Below are positions 9,563 to 21,905 of a DNA stretch of 64,000 nt, piece by piece. Positions within the stretch are counted from its first letter, which is position 1. Each line of letters begins with the position of its first letter. Position numbers and translations under genes: made by a program. A model generated the notes under the pieces. The model worked only from the letters and a program-made list of their open reading frames with translations. It had not been told where the DNA came from and searched no databases. The DNA comes from Jacaranda mimosifolia (taxonomy: Eukaryota; Streptophyta; Magnoliopsida; Lamiales; Bignoniaceae), in contig CM032127.1 of assembly GCA_018894105.1 (NCBI GenBank), positions 2,761,001 through 2,825,000 on the forward strand, in the 5' to 3' direction.

Positions 9563-12550
9563 CTCCTCTCTATTTATGAACCTTTCGATTGGTTAATTGA
9601 CAGTGGGGCAAATGGGCACGTTTGTGCTGATAAACTGCTATTTGTGTCTTACCAGCCAATCGATGGAAAATCCATAATGATGGGAAACTCAAGTGCCACC
9701 AAAGTGCTTGGGATAGGACGCGGGGACCTGAAGTTTCCTTCGGGGCGCATACTATCTCTGCTAAGGGTGCACCATGTTCCAACGATTCGTAGAAATATAA
9801 TAAGTGGTTTTGTAATAGTTAAGGAAGGTTATGAACTTACCTTTAAGTACGATAAAGTTGTAATGTAATATTGAGTATTCTGATCTTTCTTTTGTGAATA
9901 CTATTGAATGTTCCACTGTTTGGCATAGTCGTTTAGGCCATTTAAATTTTGGTTTTGTTAAATGCATGATGAACTTAAATTTGATACCTAAACATGATAT
10001 TGAAAGTAGTCACAAATGTCAAGTATGTCCTAAGGCTAAACAAGTAAGAAAACCTTATCAATCAGTTGAAAGGAATTCTGAAATACTTGAGCTTGTGCAC
10101 ACAAATATTTGTGAGTTCAATGGAATCTTAACTAAAGATCAGAAAAGATACTCCATTACCTTTATAGATGATTGCAGTAGATATTGTTATGTTTATATGT
10201 TAAAACATAAAGATGAAGCACTTGAAAAGTTTATCATTTTTAAAAACAAAGCTGAAAATCAAACTGATAAGAAACTTAAAAGGTTAAGATCAGATAGAGG
10301 AGGAGAGTACGAGTCTAAACCTTTCGATGAATATTGCCAAAACTTTGGTGTTATTCATGAAGAGACTCCTCCATACTCTCCCTCATCTAATGGGATAGCA
10401 GAACGAAAGAATAGAACCTTTAAAGACATGATCAACAGTCTGCTTTTGAATTCAGGACTGCCTAAATATATGTGGGGAGAGGCTTTGAATACGGCTTGCC
10501 ATATTCTGAATAGAGTCACTCTCAAACATAAAGAAAGCACTCCATTTGAAGTTTGGAAAGGCAAAAAACCTAGCTTAAAGTATTTCTGAGTGTGGGGTTA
10601 TCTTGCAAAAGTTCTAGTCCCAAAACACAAGAGGAAAAAGCTTGGTCCTAAAACTGTTGATGCGGTCTTCTTGGGCTATGTGGAAACAAGCTATGCATTG
10701 AGATTTCTGGTAATTAAATCTGAAATCCCAAGCATAGAGGTTAACACAATAGTGAAGTTTCGTGATGCTACATTTTTTGAGGACGTGTTTCCAATGAAAA
10801 CTGGAATGCCTCATGATGTTTCTTTAGATTCAGCTCTTACATCGACCTCTATTCCTGATCATGTGGAAAAGATGTCTAATGTGGGGGGTTTTCCAAGTAG
10901 TTCTGGTTCAGCATCCACTGAAGCTGAAGAACCAGATGAACCTAGATGGAGTAAGAGAGCTAGGGTCATCAAGGATTTTGGAAGTGATTTCATCACTTAC
11001 AATATCAAGGATGATCCTGTGACCTTCAAGGATGCTATGGCCTCACCTGAAGCTAAGCATTGGAATGTAGCTATCAAAAGTGAGATGGATTCCATTATCT
11101 CTAATGGGACATGGGAATTCATCGATCTGCCTTAGGGGTGTAGTACGATTAGATGCAAATGGATCTTTAAAAAGAAACTTAAATCTGATGGAACCATTGA
11201 AAAGTTTAATGCCAGATTAGTTGCCAAAGGTTTTAGACAAAAAGAGGGGATAGACTTCTTTGATACCTATTCCCCGGTTGCTCGATTGACTACAATCCAG
11301 GTGCTTATAGCACTGGCTTCCGTATATGGTTACCCGATTCACCAAATGGATGTGAAAACAGCCTTTCTATATGGTGATCTCGAGGAAGAGATTTATATGG
11401 ATCAGCCTGAGGGATTTGTAGCTCCTGGTAAGGAGCAAAAGGTCTGTAAGCTTGTTAAATCCCTTTATGGATTGAAACAAGCGCCTAAGCAGTGGCATGA
11501 GAAATTTGATAAAACTATTTTATCATTTGGTTTCAGCATAAATGATAATGATAAGTGCATTTGCTGTAAGGTTAAATGTGATGATTGTATTGTACTATGC
11601 TTATATGTGGATTACATTTTATTAATTGGTTCTACCATTGAGATTATCATTGAGACAAAGTCATATAGTAAGTTTAAAATGAAAGATATGGGTGAAGCTA
11701 ATGTGATTCTTGGACTCAAGTTGATTCGGTCAACTGAGGGTATAGCTATTTCTCAATCTCATTATGTTGAGAAGATAATTAAGAAATTTGGTTGTAAGGA
11801 ATGTAGAATCGCTAAGACACCATATGATCCTTCTGTGGCTCTTTTAAAGAATGAAAGTGGTATTCCTGTGTCTCAACTGAGGTATTCTTAAATTATTGGG
11901 AGCTTGCAATATCTTGCAAATGGCTCAAGACCGAATATCTCATTTGTAGTTTCAAAGATGGCGAGGTATTCAAATTGTCCCAATAGAACCCATTGGGAGG
12001 CTTTGGATAGGGTACTTCGGTATCTTAAGGGCACAACATCACTTGCTCTGCATTATGGCAGATTCCCTACAGTACTTGAGAGATATAGTGATGCTAGCTG
12101 GATAGCCAAAACTCCGGTAGTAATGGGTGTACAGGGTATGTATTTACCTTGGGTAGAGGCGTTGTCTCCTGGAAGTCTACTAAACAGACTTTGATAACTC
12201 GGTCTACATTTGAGGCAGAGTTATGTGCTTTGGACACAACTGGAACAGAGACTGAGTGGCTACATGGGCTGATGGTTCAATTACCTATGATTAGTAAGCC
12301 TTTGTCTACAATTGCAGTGCATTGTGATAGTCAAACCACAATTGCAAAAATCGGAAGTTCAAAGTATAATCAAAAGACCAAGAGACACATCCAAGTTAGA
12401 CTAAAGTATATAAGGGAGCTTGTGTCTGATAGAATTATGGCCATTGATTTTGTTGGATTGAAAGACAACATGGCCGATCCTTTAACTAAAGGACTTGAGT
12501 TGTCCTTATTCCAAAAATCCAGGCTGGGGATGGGACTGAAAACCCATTAA
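9563..12550 (+). pseudogene. copia POL region (PR-IN-RT-RH), broken
   Basis: Protease is recognisable from LIDSGANGHV (DSGA active site), in the same frame as GAG. The frame changes near 9866-9893. Integrase then shows an HHCC domain (WHSRLGHLN ... CQVCPKAK) and core motifs RSDRGGEY and NGIAERKNRT, but the first catalytic Asp is Asn (HTNIC, codon 10104-10106). In-frame stops lie at 10587-10589, 11133-11135 and 11889-11891. Reverse transcriptase is clear (ARLVAKGF, QMDVKTAFLYG, SLYGLKQAPKQW), but the YVDD active site reads YVDY (11604-11615). A one-base shift near 12130 precedes the rest of RNase H (RSTFEAELCAL, NMADPLTKG). Several independent lesions make the polyprotein non-functional. Confidence 0.92.
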
Positions 12551-13100
12551 CGATGCACCTGCAGTGGCAACCCAACCTACCAAGTGGAGATCCCACAAGG
12601 AAGGTTCAATGTGATATAAACAAGTTGTTGAGTGTGTCAAAGTACACATAAACTTGATTGATACCTTAGTATCTGAGTCTGTCCCCTGGAATACCTGGAA
12701 GGTGCTGTTAACTGCAAATAAAGTAAAAGTGCTAACTCTGAATGGGGTCAAGTCATACTGACGAGATGCAAGCAGTGCATCCTTGGAGATGCCCAACTAA
12801 GTGAATGTAGTTGTTTGGCCGCGACTAGAGGAAAAGGGTTATTCGTTGAAAACATTCATGATACAGGATCGGGACACATGGCCGTAACGTGTCAAACCTA
12901 AAGATCACTGCATAGCCATGTAGCTTGTTGTTACCAATGGACACCAACACATCCAAGGGCCAAATTCAAGGCTTAGATCCATTTGTCCCTGTGGTGGCAT
13001 AAGTTGGATAACTTAGGTAGTAGTTCAAACCGGAAGGTACCATTACTGAAAGCAAGTTACGATAATCTTGATAGTCCAACACTATGGATTTGTGGAGGAT
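12551..13100 (+). other. copia 3' internal untranslated region and polypurine tract
   Basis: About 550 bp without coding potential lie between the end of RNase H and the 3' LTR. The purine-rich GTGGAGGAT just before 13101 is the likely plus-strand primer (polypurine tract). Confidence 0.6.
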
Positions 13101-14026
13101 TGTTGTAATTGGCACCCATTTATGTGATATTTGGGACTAATTACATGTTAGAGAGATATTTTATTTCTTTGGATTAGTGCCAATTACTGGCTGAAATCCA
13201 TAGATGTTTAAAGTGTAAAGATGGGTTTAATAAGCATGGATTCTATAAGTGGGAGTTGCCTCTCACTGAAATCAAGATAAAGATGTAGGAGCTTGTGGGA
13301 ATTCAAAATAATTTTGTTTAGTCCTTGTCCCACATAGGAAACAAAGGAAAAGCATGGCATACTATACTAATATAAATTGCTAACCAAATTGTCCCACGTC
13401 GGAAATATAAGAAAGGTATGGTAAACTTCACTAGTATATATATTACTAACATTTCTTGTCCCACATGGAAAATTACTTCAAAGGTGCTCCCCTCCTGACA
13501 CTTATAAATTAGTCTGCTGAGTGTAGACTAAAAAAAAAAAAAACACAACAGATTCTCTTTTATCCCTTTCATATACTTCTATAATAGTGTTGTTTATCAT
13601 TTTCTGGCGACTAAGTGGTGATCGAGGTCAAGTTCTTTTGGAGTGCGCCAAAGGGCTTCTGAGACTGTCTTATCCTAGAGGAAGTTTCGCTGCACTCTGT
13701 GCACTAGTAGGGGCGATAATTTCTTCAAGGCAAATCAGATTCTGGTGATTCAGTCTGAGTTCTGTTATGATACAGAACTTTGAGATAAGTTCTCGATTTA
13801 GATATACTGATCTTTGTATTTCTGTTCTTATATTCCAAATTGGTATGTTTGCTTTAGTTTATGCTTATGTAAACTAAATTGCAACTGAATAATTTTGGAA
13901 TGTCTGTATTGCCGTTTGCCGTTTTCTAAAATATTTATAATATTGTTTTTACAAACATTGCCTCGTGATTATAAACTTTTTTATAATTACTTTATAAATT
14001 GTTGTTTGTAATCTGTACTTCCAACA
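13101..14026 (+). repeat. 3' LTR
   Basis: Matches the 5' LTR end to end (TGTTGTAATTG ... CTTCCAACA) with roughly 5% substitutions, plus about 48 bp (near 13222-13269) absent from the 5' copy. It is followed directly by the duplication GTTTG (14027-14031). Confidence 0.95.
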
Positions 14027-14118
14027 GTTTGGGCTTCGATAAAATCCAATGGGAAAATTCCCAATATGTTATAATTTTTTTTTCAAAAAAAAAATATTCT
14101 ATGTGGTTTAATAATTAA

Positions 14119-14546
14119 GGTAATGTTTGGATATGAATTATGTGTTTTGGGAGAATGAATTTTGGGAGTGGGGTTAAGGAATGTAAAATTTATATTGGGA
14201 AATATGATGTATGTTTGTTTATGTTATTAAGAAAATTATTTTGGGGAACTTTGGTATGTTTGCTTATGTTTTGGGAGGAGACAAATTCTATTGTAGCAGT
14301 CAAATCAATGTCTTTTATTGGATTTTTGAGGTGAAAATAGAATTGAGTGATTTTTTTGTTGTTAGAATAATAATAAAATATGTATGATATATATAATATG
14401 TATGTATATAATAAAAAATGGGAAAGTTTTGGGGATAATGAAAGATAGAAGAGGATATTTTGAGAATTTTAATTTGGCATTTTGGAGGAAATTTTTTTGT
14501 ATGTTTGGTTAGATTTTGTTTTCTCAAAACGTAAGCAAACATAGCC
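14119..14546. mobile_element. Tourist/Harbinger-like MITE, family A
   Basis: Ends GGTAATGTTTGGATATG and, at the right, CAAACATAGCC; flanked by TAA on both sides (14116-14118 and 14547-14549). The interior GTTTTGGGAGAATGAATT is shared with the copies at 25096-25425, 44624-45295 and (inverted) about 35785-36110. Non-coding; mobilised in trans by a Harbinger-type transposase if at all. Confidence 0.75.
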
Positions 14547-15270
14547 TAAGTTATTTTATCCAATTATTCAATTATTGAGTAGATTTTTATGCTCTGTATG
14601 TTATGAATTTACGTAAGAGAAATTCGGAGTCATAATTATATTTATTTTGTGTTAATTTGTATAGATGGAGATAACGAGAGAAGAAAGAAAAAAAATTTAC
14701 TTAGTTTATCCCCATTAAATATATGCATGTAACATTTTGCATCCTCAAGGCTCAAACTATAAAGAAAAATGTATTTTGCCCTCTCTTGTTGAAAGATTAT
14801 ACTTTATTTCAAAATTTACCCTCTTTGTTGGAGAAAAAGATATCGTAACTTTAAAATGAAAAATAAAGGGAAAAAAAAAACTTCATACATTATTCCGATT
14901 TAAGAATTTAAGGTCATTTTTAGATAAGTTTTGAATAGTAAAATGCGGGTGGTTAAGAATATTTACAAACAATTGATAACATGAATATGCCACACCAAGT
15001 CTTAATACTCTCTCTATTCAAGCAAAGTACATAAAATGAACAATTCAAATTCGAACTCATTTAATTTGAGTTAGATTAAATTTGATCTGCGTGAAAGAAA
15101 AAATAAATAAATTGTAAAGTGTTGTTTTACTCCGACCCGTCTAACTATTACAACAACTATGAAGTTTTTCTAGACAAACTTTTGACTAAATTTAGATTAC
15201 TCATTCAACCTACAAGAAAGAATTAAATCATAAATAACTTTCTAGTTACAACAAATTATTTAAACTCTAA

Positions 15271-15625
15271 GAGGCTGTTTGGTTTTATTTTTGGAAGGCA
15301 TTTTCATTTTCTTGTGAAAAAGAATAGTGAAAAGTTAGTTATAAGTGTGATTTTGAAAATGAAATATTGTTTGGATATTTTGTTTAAAATGAAATTATTA
15401 TACAGGATTGAAAATGAGTTGTATTTGGATATTATTGTGTTTTTGTATTAAATATAGTGCAAATAAGAGTATGAGAAAATAAAGTTCGAAAATGGAGAGA
15501 GTGTGTTTGAAAAAATATGCTGAGAATGAAAATATCTATAAAAATAGTAAAAAAATTGATAACTTTCTGCTTTCATTTTCAGAAGAAAATGAAAATGATG
15601 TTTGAAAATAAGACCAAACGGGCAT
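15271..15625. mobile_element. Harbinger-like MITE, family B
   Basis: Inverted ends GAGGCTGTTTGGT and ACCAAACGGGCAT, flanked by TAA (15268-15270 and 15626-15628). Subterminal TTTTCATTTTC is mirrored by GAAAATGAAAATG at the other end. The sequence at about 58208-58562 has similar ends. Confidence 0.65.
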
Positions 15626-16728
15626 TAAATCAATACCAAGCCCACCAACTTATAAGGTCTACTTAAAGATTTCCTCATGGCTAGCTAGCTATACTAGCCT
15701 TCCCATTTATGGGATTTATTTTGAAACATACCCAAAAATGATCAAAATGTGACATCAAAATTATCCTATAGGTGAAAATGTTGCTTACTATTTTCTTCTT
15801 AATTAACCATACACTAATCATACATATACATAAAATGGCCCACAAAATTCCAGCAACTTTGGGGTGGAGGAACTTTATACATAACATGCATGAAAAGAGC
15901 AAGAGCGTGCAAGACATGGATGAAAACGACCCATCATCTATGTGCATCTTCACCATGATATGTATCATCATTGATCAGTGTGTGTGATATATATATATAT
16001 ATATATATGTATCATCATTTCTCACCTCCCACTGTGTGTTTGTGCTTGGAAAATATTCCATCAGGGACCAACTGCTACCCTTTTTTCTTAATTTTCTTAT
16101 CCTTTTAAAGAATTACAAGTCCACTCTCAATCATAATTCTTCCACTAGATTCTTTAAAGTGCAAAAGGGTACTTGAGGTTATATGTAAGAAAACCATTGG
16201 TTATCTTTTCTTTTCTTTTTTGAGAATTACAAGTCCATTTTCTTTTCTTTTCCTTTTTTATTTTTTTCTCAATGTTGAAGATACTTATCTCTCAATATCT
16301 TCCCTTTTCTGGGCTCCCTTTTTCCTTCCACAGCAAACAAACAAGGGAAAATTAAAGTTTCTTCAAATGTTTTCTAACATCCTTGACTAAGACAGCTCTT
16401 TCAAAACATGGAATCTCTTATCTCTGGGTGCAACCAATGTGGGAATTTGCCAAGACAGCCCTATAGAATCTTTTCCATGATATATATAAATATATATATA
16501 TATTTATATATATATTAAATTAAATAAAAATTTTATTTTAAAAAGGGTAATTTGTGTATAGTTTGTAGGAGTTACATATTGCCAAAGGCATTACTAATTT
16601 GATGAATAACAGCCCATTTAAACTCAAGAGAGAAATTAAAATTCCAATTTTTGTAGGGCTTGTTTGGCTATCCAAAGAATATGCACACAAATATTCTCCT
16701 GATTCTTTCTTATCAAGAATGCAGTTTG

Positions 16729-16762
16729 GGGGTGGGGGTGAGGTGGGGTGAGGGGGTAGGGG
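16729..16762 (+). repeat. G-rich tract with quadruplex potential
   Basis: Several GGGG/GGGGG runs separated by one to four bases, in an otherwise AT-rich region. It fits the G3+N1-7 pattern for a four-run quadruplex on the plus strand. Confidence 0.6.
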
Positions 16763-17285
16763 GCATAATCCATGTCTGACAGTCTATATCTATATCTTGT
16801 TCGGTTGAACCAAAAAAAAGTTCTTTGGCTTGTCTGCATTAGATTTACATGGCATGCACTTAGTGCTGTACATGTGTTAGAAATTTTTGAAGGCCCCCCC
16901 TCTTTTTCCTATCATTAACAGTGCACTTCAATTCTACTTTCTGTTTGTGGTTTGCTGTTACATTTTTCCAATTTTGGGTTTTTTGTTCTTCTAATTCTTT
17001 TCTCTTTTAGGCAGAGTGTGATTCTTTTGCATTGGTCTGTAATACACAGATCACATCACTAGGAACAGCATTATAAGAAACATGGACTTTGGAGATAATT
17101 GTTTTTGTGAACAATCTTGAATTTTCTAGATATTCTCCCAAGAACTGGGATAAAATTCCTTTTATCATTTACATGATTTAAATTGATCAACTCAACTTTT
17201 GGAAAAGTATCTATACCTGTGTGTGTATTTCATATACATACATATATATATATATTATGAGAACTTTAAGAATATCATAAATGCT

Positions 17286-17673
17286 TATGCATGGCAACGG
17301 AGCAGGTTTGGGGAGTTTGGCCGGACCTGAGACCCGCCCCGCCCCCGAACTTGGCGGGTCTAACCAGTTTAACCCGATTTTTATTTTTTATTTTTTTTCA
17401 CTTGATTCACTCATTGCAATAGAAAATCTAACCAAAATTAATTCATAGGATGCCAAACTTGGATGAAGATTCCATGAAAAAAGTCCTAACTTTTTAAGTT
17501 TTAACTAAATTTATATGTATATATTAATATATTTAATTATTTATTATTAAACGGGGCAGGTACCAAGTCTAAATATTCAGGACCCGGCCGGGTTCAGGGC
17601 GGGTTTAGTAAAACCTGTAAACCCCTCCATTTGGGATGGGGCCCCGAATTACCCGAACTCATTATCATGCCTA
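17286..17673. mobile_element. hAT-type MITE with perfect 8-bp duplication
   Basis: The left end TATGCATGGCAACGG and the right end read in reverse (TAGGCATGATAATGA) form an imperfect inverted repeat. The exact 8-bp duplication TAAATGCT lies at 17278-17285 and 17674-17681. Its subterminal parts are unusually GC-rich (GACCCGCC, GACCCGGCCGGG) around an AT-rich centre. The 8-bp duplication fits hAT transposition. Confidence 0.75.
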
Positions 17674-19247
17674 TAAATGCTCTTTATTAGAAGGGATTCG
17701 TGCGCTCATATTTTCAATTGGGTCAAACCTATTTTACTTGGGTCGGACCTGACCTAATTTAATTTAAATTTTTTATTTAAAATGACGTAGAGCCAATCAT
17801 ATATATGACAAGGCAACAATCCTACATTTGATAATTGACACTAAGAATAAATACTCAAATTCACTGTATTTTATAAGATACGCTATCCAAATTCACCAAA
17901 GTTTCTTTAATCTCCCATTTTCTATTTATCTTTTCTATATTTCATCTCAATAGACCTAATCAACTTGATTTCGTATGGTTTTCATTGAGCAAACCCTGCG
18001 ACCCAGCCTAACAACTTTGTTATGATTTCAAAATCTAAATTTCTAGTTCGAAAGGTCACTTTCAATCCCACATCAATACATAGAGAAAATTTAAAATCCC
18101 ACAAATTCTTTTTTAATAAACTATAAAATCTTATTCTTTTTTTTTTTTTGAAAGAAAGCCCTTTTTTTTCTAATTTTTATTAAAACATGGATTAATTCAC
18201 ATATGCACTTTGTTGTCTTACTGAGGTGACAGCCATAATGTGTTGAATTCTTAAGTTTAAATTGCCTTTCAATTTTGTATATATCGTTTTCTATGTATGA
18301 TAACAATTCCATATAAAATGGAATATTGCTATACTTATTTAATATCATTGTTACAAAGTCTTTGTCGCACATGGTTTTACTAAATTAGAATATTGATCTT
18401 ATCAAGATTAATTTATCATGGCTTTGTGATTATCTTTGACCAACTTCTTCAGTTGAAGCATTAGAAAAGTGAATTGGCCCTCAATTAATTTGTTTCTTTA
18501 TAAGCTTGGAAAATTTATTCTAAGGATAAATGTATGGCTAATAATCCCATAAGCCATGGGCAGGATGGTCCATTGCTAGCTGCCCCTTGTTTTTAGCCTA
18601 TAATTGTTCTTCTTTTTACTATATTTTTCACCAATGGATTTTCAAGCAACCATTGAACTCACTAATCATTCAAAGTAAACTTATTTCCAATAAGCCCTCA
18701 AACTATAAGTAAATCTTGCTCATAACCTTTCAAGTATCAAAGTTTTACCTTTTTTCGATCCAATTTGATTCGTTTGGTTTACTAGTGAGGCACGTTCTCG
18801 ATTTAAGTACCAGATATTTGGTGATATATATCATTAACAAGTTAATTTATTGAGTGACATATTTCTCACACTTATATATATATGAAATTCATAGTTTGAA
18901 TATTTTTAGTCCACGTGTGCGTATATAAATATTCTACTTAAGAATGGATGATATATAAGAAAATAAAGCACAAAAAAGCGTAGAATGTTTGGATTTTAGT
19001 GTGAAAAGATTCAAGAATGGGGAAGAAACAAGATTTCATTCCAAGTGGGAAAAAGAAAGAGAAAATTGTTAGCTTTTTTTTGGATCTTTTGCAGTGTGGA
19101 AAAGGGATTGGAAAGCGAGAAGGGTTGCACGCAAAGAAAGGAGAAAGGGACTCAAGGGCATGCATAAAAAGCTTATTAGCTAGTTGGCCTATTTCCTGTA
19201 GGAAATATATTTTTGAGCAAAGTGGGAAAAAGGAAAATATATAATAT

Positions 19248-19272
19248 TGCGGTGAGCGTGGATCGAACACGC

Positions 19273-19315
<43 letters not shown>

Positions 19316-19320
19316 CCCGC
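19248..19320 (-). tRNA. tRNA-Phe (GAA), cytosolic
   Basis: The minus strand reads GCGGGGATAGCTCAGTTGGG..., with anticodon loop CTGAAGA (anticodon GAA), T-loop GTTCGATCC and acceptor end CACCGC plus discriminator A. Length is 73 nt without CCA, and all four stems pair. It matches the plant nuclear tRNA-Phe pattern. A CAA initiation motif lies just upstream on the minus strand (ACCACAATT) and a TTTT Pol III stop about 11 nt after the 3' end (plus-strand AAAA, 19234-19237). No intron. It is most likely an active gene. Confidence 0.98.
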
Positions 19321-20137
19321 AATTGTGGTTTGTTATAGATTTTGTATGCATATATCTGTTCTTTAAGATAAAAAGATTATATAATATCCAAAAAAATTCA
19401 CAAATTTATATTTCGGTTTTTTTCTTAGAAAAAAAATTCCATGAGCTAAATTAAAAGAATTTTAGTAAATTTTCTATAGGAGAAATTAGTCATTAATTAA
19501 AAAATTATCAACAAATAAGAAATACTTATGTAATATACACCGCCCTACCATAATATTCATAAATAGTTGTTTTCTACGTTTATAAAGGTTTTTTATTACT
19601 CAATCTTGAATTTTCTTGTTTTAAAATTTTCATTTTTATATTTATTCCCCTTTCTCCCATCCGTGGGAACTTTCAAATTTTTTGATCTATAGAAATAATT
19701 CAACTGACATTCGGAAAACAACGTTCTTGTTTGATAAAGGAGAATTGGAAGCAAAATAATGTCATTTTCAAGTTCATTTTCATTCATTTTTACCATTTAA
19801 ATTGAATTACTGATATTTTTTTATTTTTACTAAAATTTCAATTCATTTTTATCTCAAAACACATTTTCTAATAATATTTATATCCTCTCTCAATAATCTA
19901 TAAAGCTTCTTTTTTTATTTTTATTTATTACAATCTCTCTCCATCAACAGTCAACTAAACTTATATAATCATTACTTTTTAAACAATTTATCCAAATACA
20001 AACTTATTTTCAACCCAGTTTCTCTAACTACCTTATCAAATTCTAAAGATGATGAAAATAAAAAATAAAATAGAAACGTATCCAACCGGGCTCTTAAAAA
20101 AGGGAAAAAAAAGACGACTAACAGGGAAAAAGCTACA

Positions 20138-20305
20138 TGGGCTTTTATGGGCTGTGCTTAAGTCTTCCAAACCCTTAAGATGGGCTTCTTTTATGGGCTG
20201 CACTGAAGAAAAAACCCAATGGGCTAAGATGGTAAGCATATAGAAATTGAAATCATATAATCCAGTAGGGCCCACTAGATCGACCCCTCAACAATGTTTT
20301 GGGCC
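20138..20305. promoter_or_regulatory. Cluster of site-II-like TGGGCY motifs
   Basis: TGGGCT or TGGGCC occurs at 20138, 20148, 20181, 20194, 20220 and 20300, and GGCCCA at 20269. In plants such motifs cluster in promoters of ribosomal-protein and other housekeeping genes. No gene start is visible within 1.5 kb on either side, so the cluster may be a relic promoter or chance. Confidence 0.4.
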
Positions 20306-20377
20306 AGTATGTAATAGACCCAATCATATGAGGCTTGATTAATAGTTTTTATTTATTTGTTTATGCATTACTATGTT

Positions 20378-21066
20378 TAGGGCTGTCAACGTGTCGGATA
20401 TGAATCGGATTAGTTGTATCCAAATTCGAATTTGATTATCAAAATTTATATACGAATTCGATCCAAAATTCTATAGGATCTTTGTTAGTCAGTACCATAT
20501 CCGGATCCGACATATATTTAAAATTCAATAAAATAAAATAAAAAATCGACCCGATTTTTTTTTCCTTTCGAATTTTAGTAAAAAAAATATATTTATAAAG
20601 TATATTTATGTCATGTTTGAACTTTTAACAACTTTTTATTATATATTAGTCCAAAAAAGTTAAATATTTGAATACTAAATTTCTATTTCATATTATATTA
20701 ATGCATAGATGAGCTCTTATATGTTATTATATTTGACATTTTATCAGTATCCTCTTTTTTTTATGATAAAGACTTAATATTAATAATATAATATAAACGT
20801 TCATATATATATCAAGTTAATATAATATATAAATTTTATTTTAAAATTTTTATTAATATTATATGTAAGAGTATTAATTATTTTAAAAAATATTAAAAAT
20901 TGGATTCGAATCTTTAACAAATCAAATTACTTAATTCCATATCTGATCCATTTATTTTGGATTACGAATATTTATAATCGAGTATGATCCCTATAATATT
21001 TTAATCGGATAAAATTCTAAAATTCAGATCAAATTTGAATTAAAATCCAATCTATTGACAGCCCTA
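20378..21066. mobile_element. hAT-type non-autonomous element
   Basis: Perfect 12-bp inverted ends TAGGGCTGTCAA / TTGACAGCCCTA. The flanking octamers ACTATGTT and ATTTTGTT match at 6 of 8 positions, a decayed 8-bp duplication. The interior is AT-rich with GGATCCGACAT-like subterminal motifs and no long ORF. Confidence 0.75.
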
Positions 21067-21905
21067 ATTTTGTTTTAACAATAAATATTCACCATAATGC
21101 TTCTGTTTGGATTTTGGATTTGAGAAAACAGTTTCTTTTTGTTGGGTTTAAGCAGGTATTATGAAAAGCACATATAATTAGAGACTTATTAATTTATAAA
21201 TCTGTCTTATTTAACAAAAAAAAAAACATCTATTTAAACATACAAATGCGTTTGAAGTCTTTAAAATTTAAACGTTAGACATAACACAGATAAGTGTAAG
21301 AATAGTGCCATTCACCTAATTAAAGTGGCTTATTTATATTTAATCTTAATGATGTTCGAGTATATCTAATGGTGTGTTCGGATTTAAGAAACCGTCATTC
21401 AATAATTATTCTGAATTATTTTTTAATCATTAACTTATGAATTTGAAAATCATCCAATATATATTATATATAGTCTTTTGAGATTATTAACTCTAAATCT
21501 TTCACCACAATCCCAATATTTTAGTCCAAACTCAATCGAATTATATCATTAAATTCATAAGCACATAATATCAAAGATTAATTAAGTATAACTAATAATT
21601 TTATAATCTACATTCATTATAAAAAATTATTATGATAGCAAGTTAATATTCGTATATTAATGATATCAAGTATTGTCTTAAGTAATCGATAACTTTAAGA
21701 CAATTTACAAATTAATTTTCTTTTCCCATTATTTACCCATTTCATAAGCAACAAACTTCCAAAATATGTCACAATAATACTCACCAAATTAAGCTTAAAA
21801 AATTAAGAATTAAAAGTAATTTGAGCATGAAAAATCCAACTAAAAGAAAGAAGTACATTAGTACAATGTACACAATTGTTAAAACCTAATTAATCCTAAA
21901 ACAAT

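Larger units (their letters stand above)
7683..14026 (+). mobile_element. Complete but inactive Ty1-copia LTR retrotransposon
   Basis: A 6,344-bp element with 877-bp and 926-bp LTRs (TGTTG...CAACA), a 5-bp target duplication GTTTG, and an interior in the order GAG, protease, integrase, reverse transcriptase, RNase H. Integrase lying before reverse transcriptase defines the copia superfamily. The coding region carries at least six in-frame stops and two frame changes, and key integrase and reverse transcriptase residues are altered, so it cannot move by itself. By hand the two LTRs differ at about 45 of roughly 870 aligned positions (about 5%), mostly transitions, which suggests an insertion a few million years old under usual plant rates; this is a rough estimate. 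Confidence 0.97.
14032..19247. other. Intergenic, MITE-rich
   Basis: No gene is seen between the copia element and tRNA-Phe. It holds three MITEs (14119-14546, 15271-15625, 17286-17673), AT microsatellites (15990-16007 and near 16490-16515), a G-rich stretch at 16729-16762 (GGGGGTG repeats) and general AT-rich sequence. Confidence 0.6.
19321..21905. other. Intergenic with TGGGCY cluster and a hAT MITE
   Basis: No gene is seen. It contains AT-rich sequence, a cluster of seven TGGGC(C/T)-type motifs at 20138-20305 (listed separately) and a 689-bp hAT-like element (20378-21066). Confidence 0.6.
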
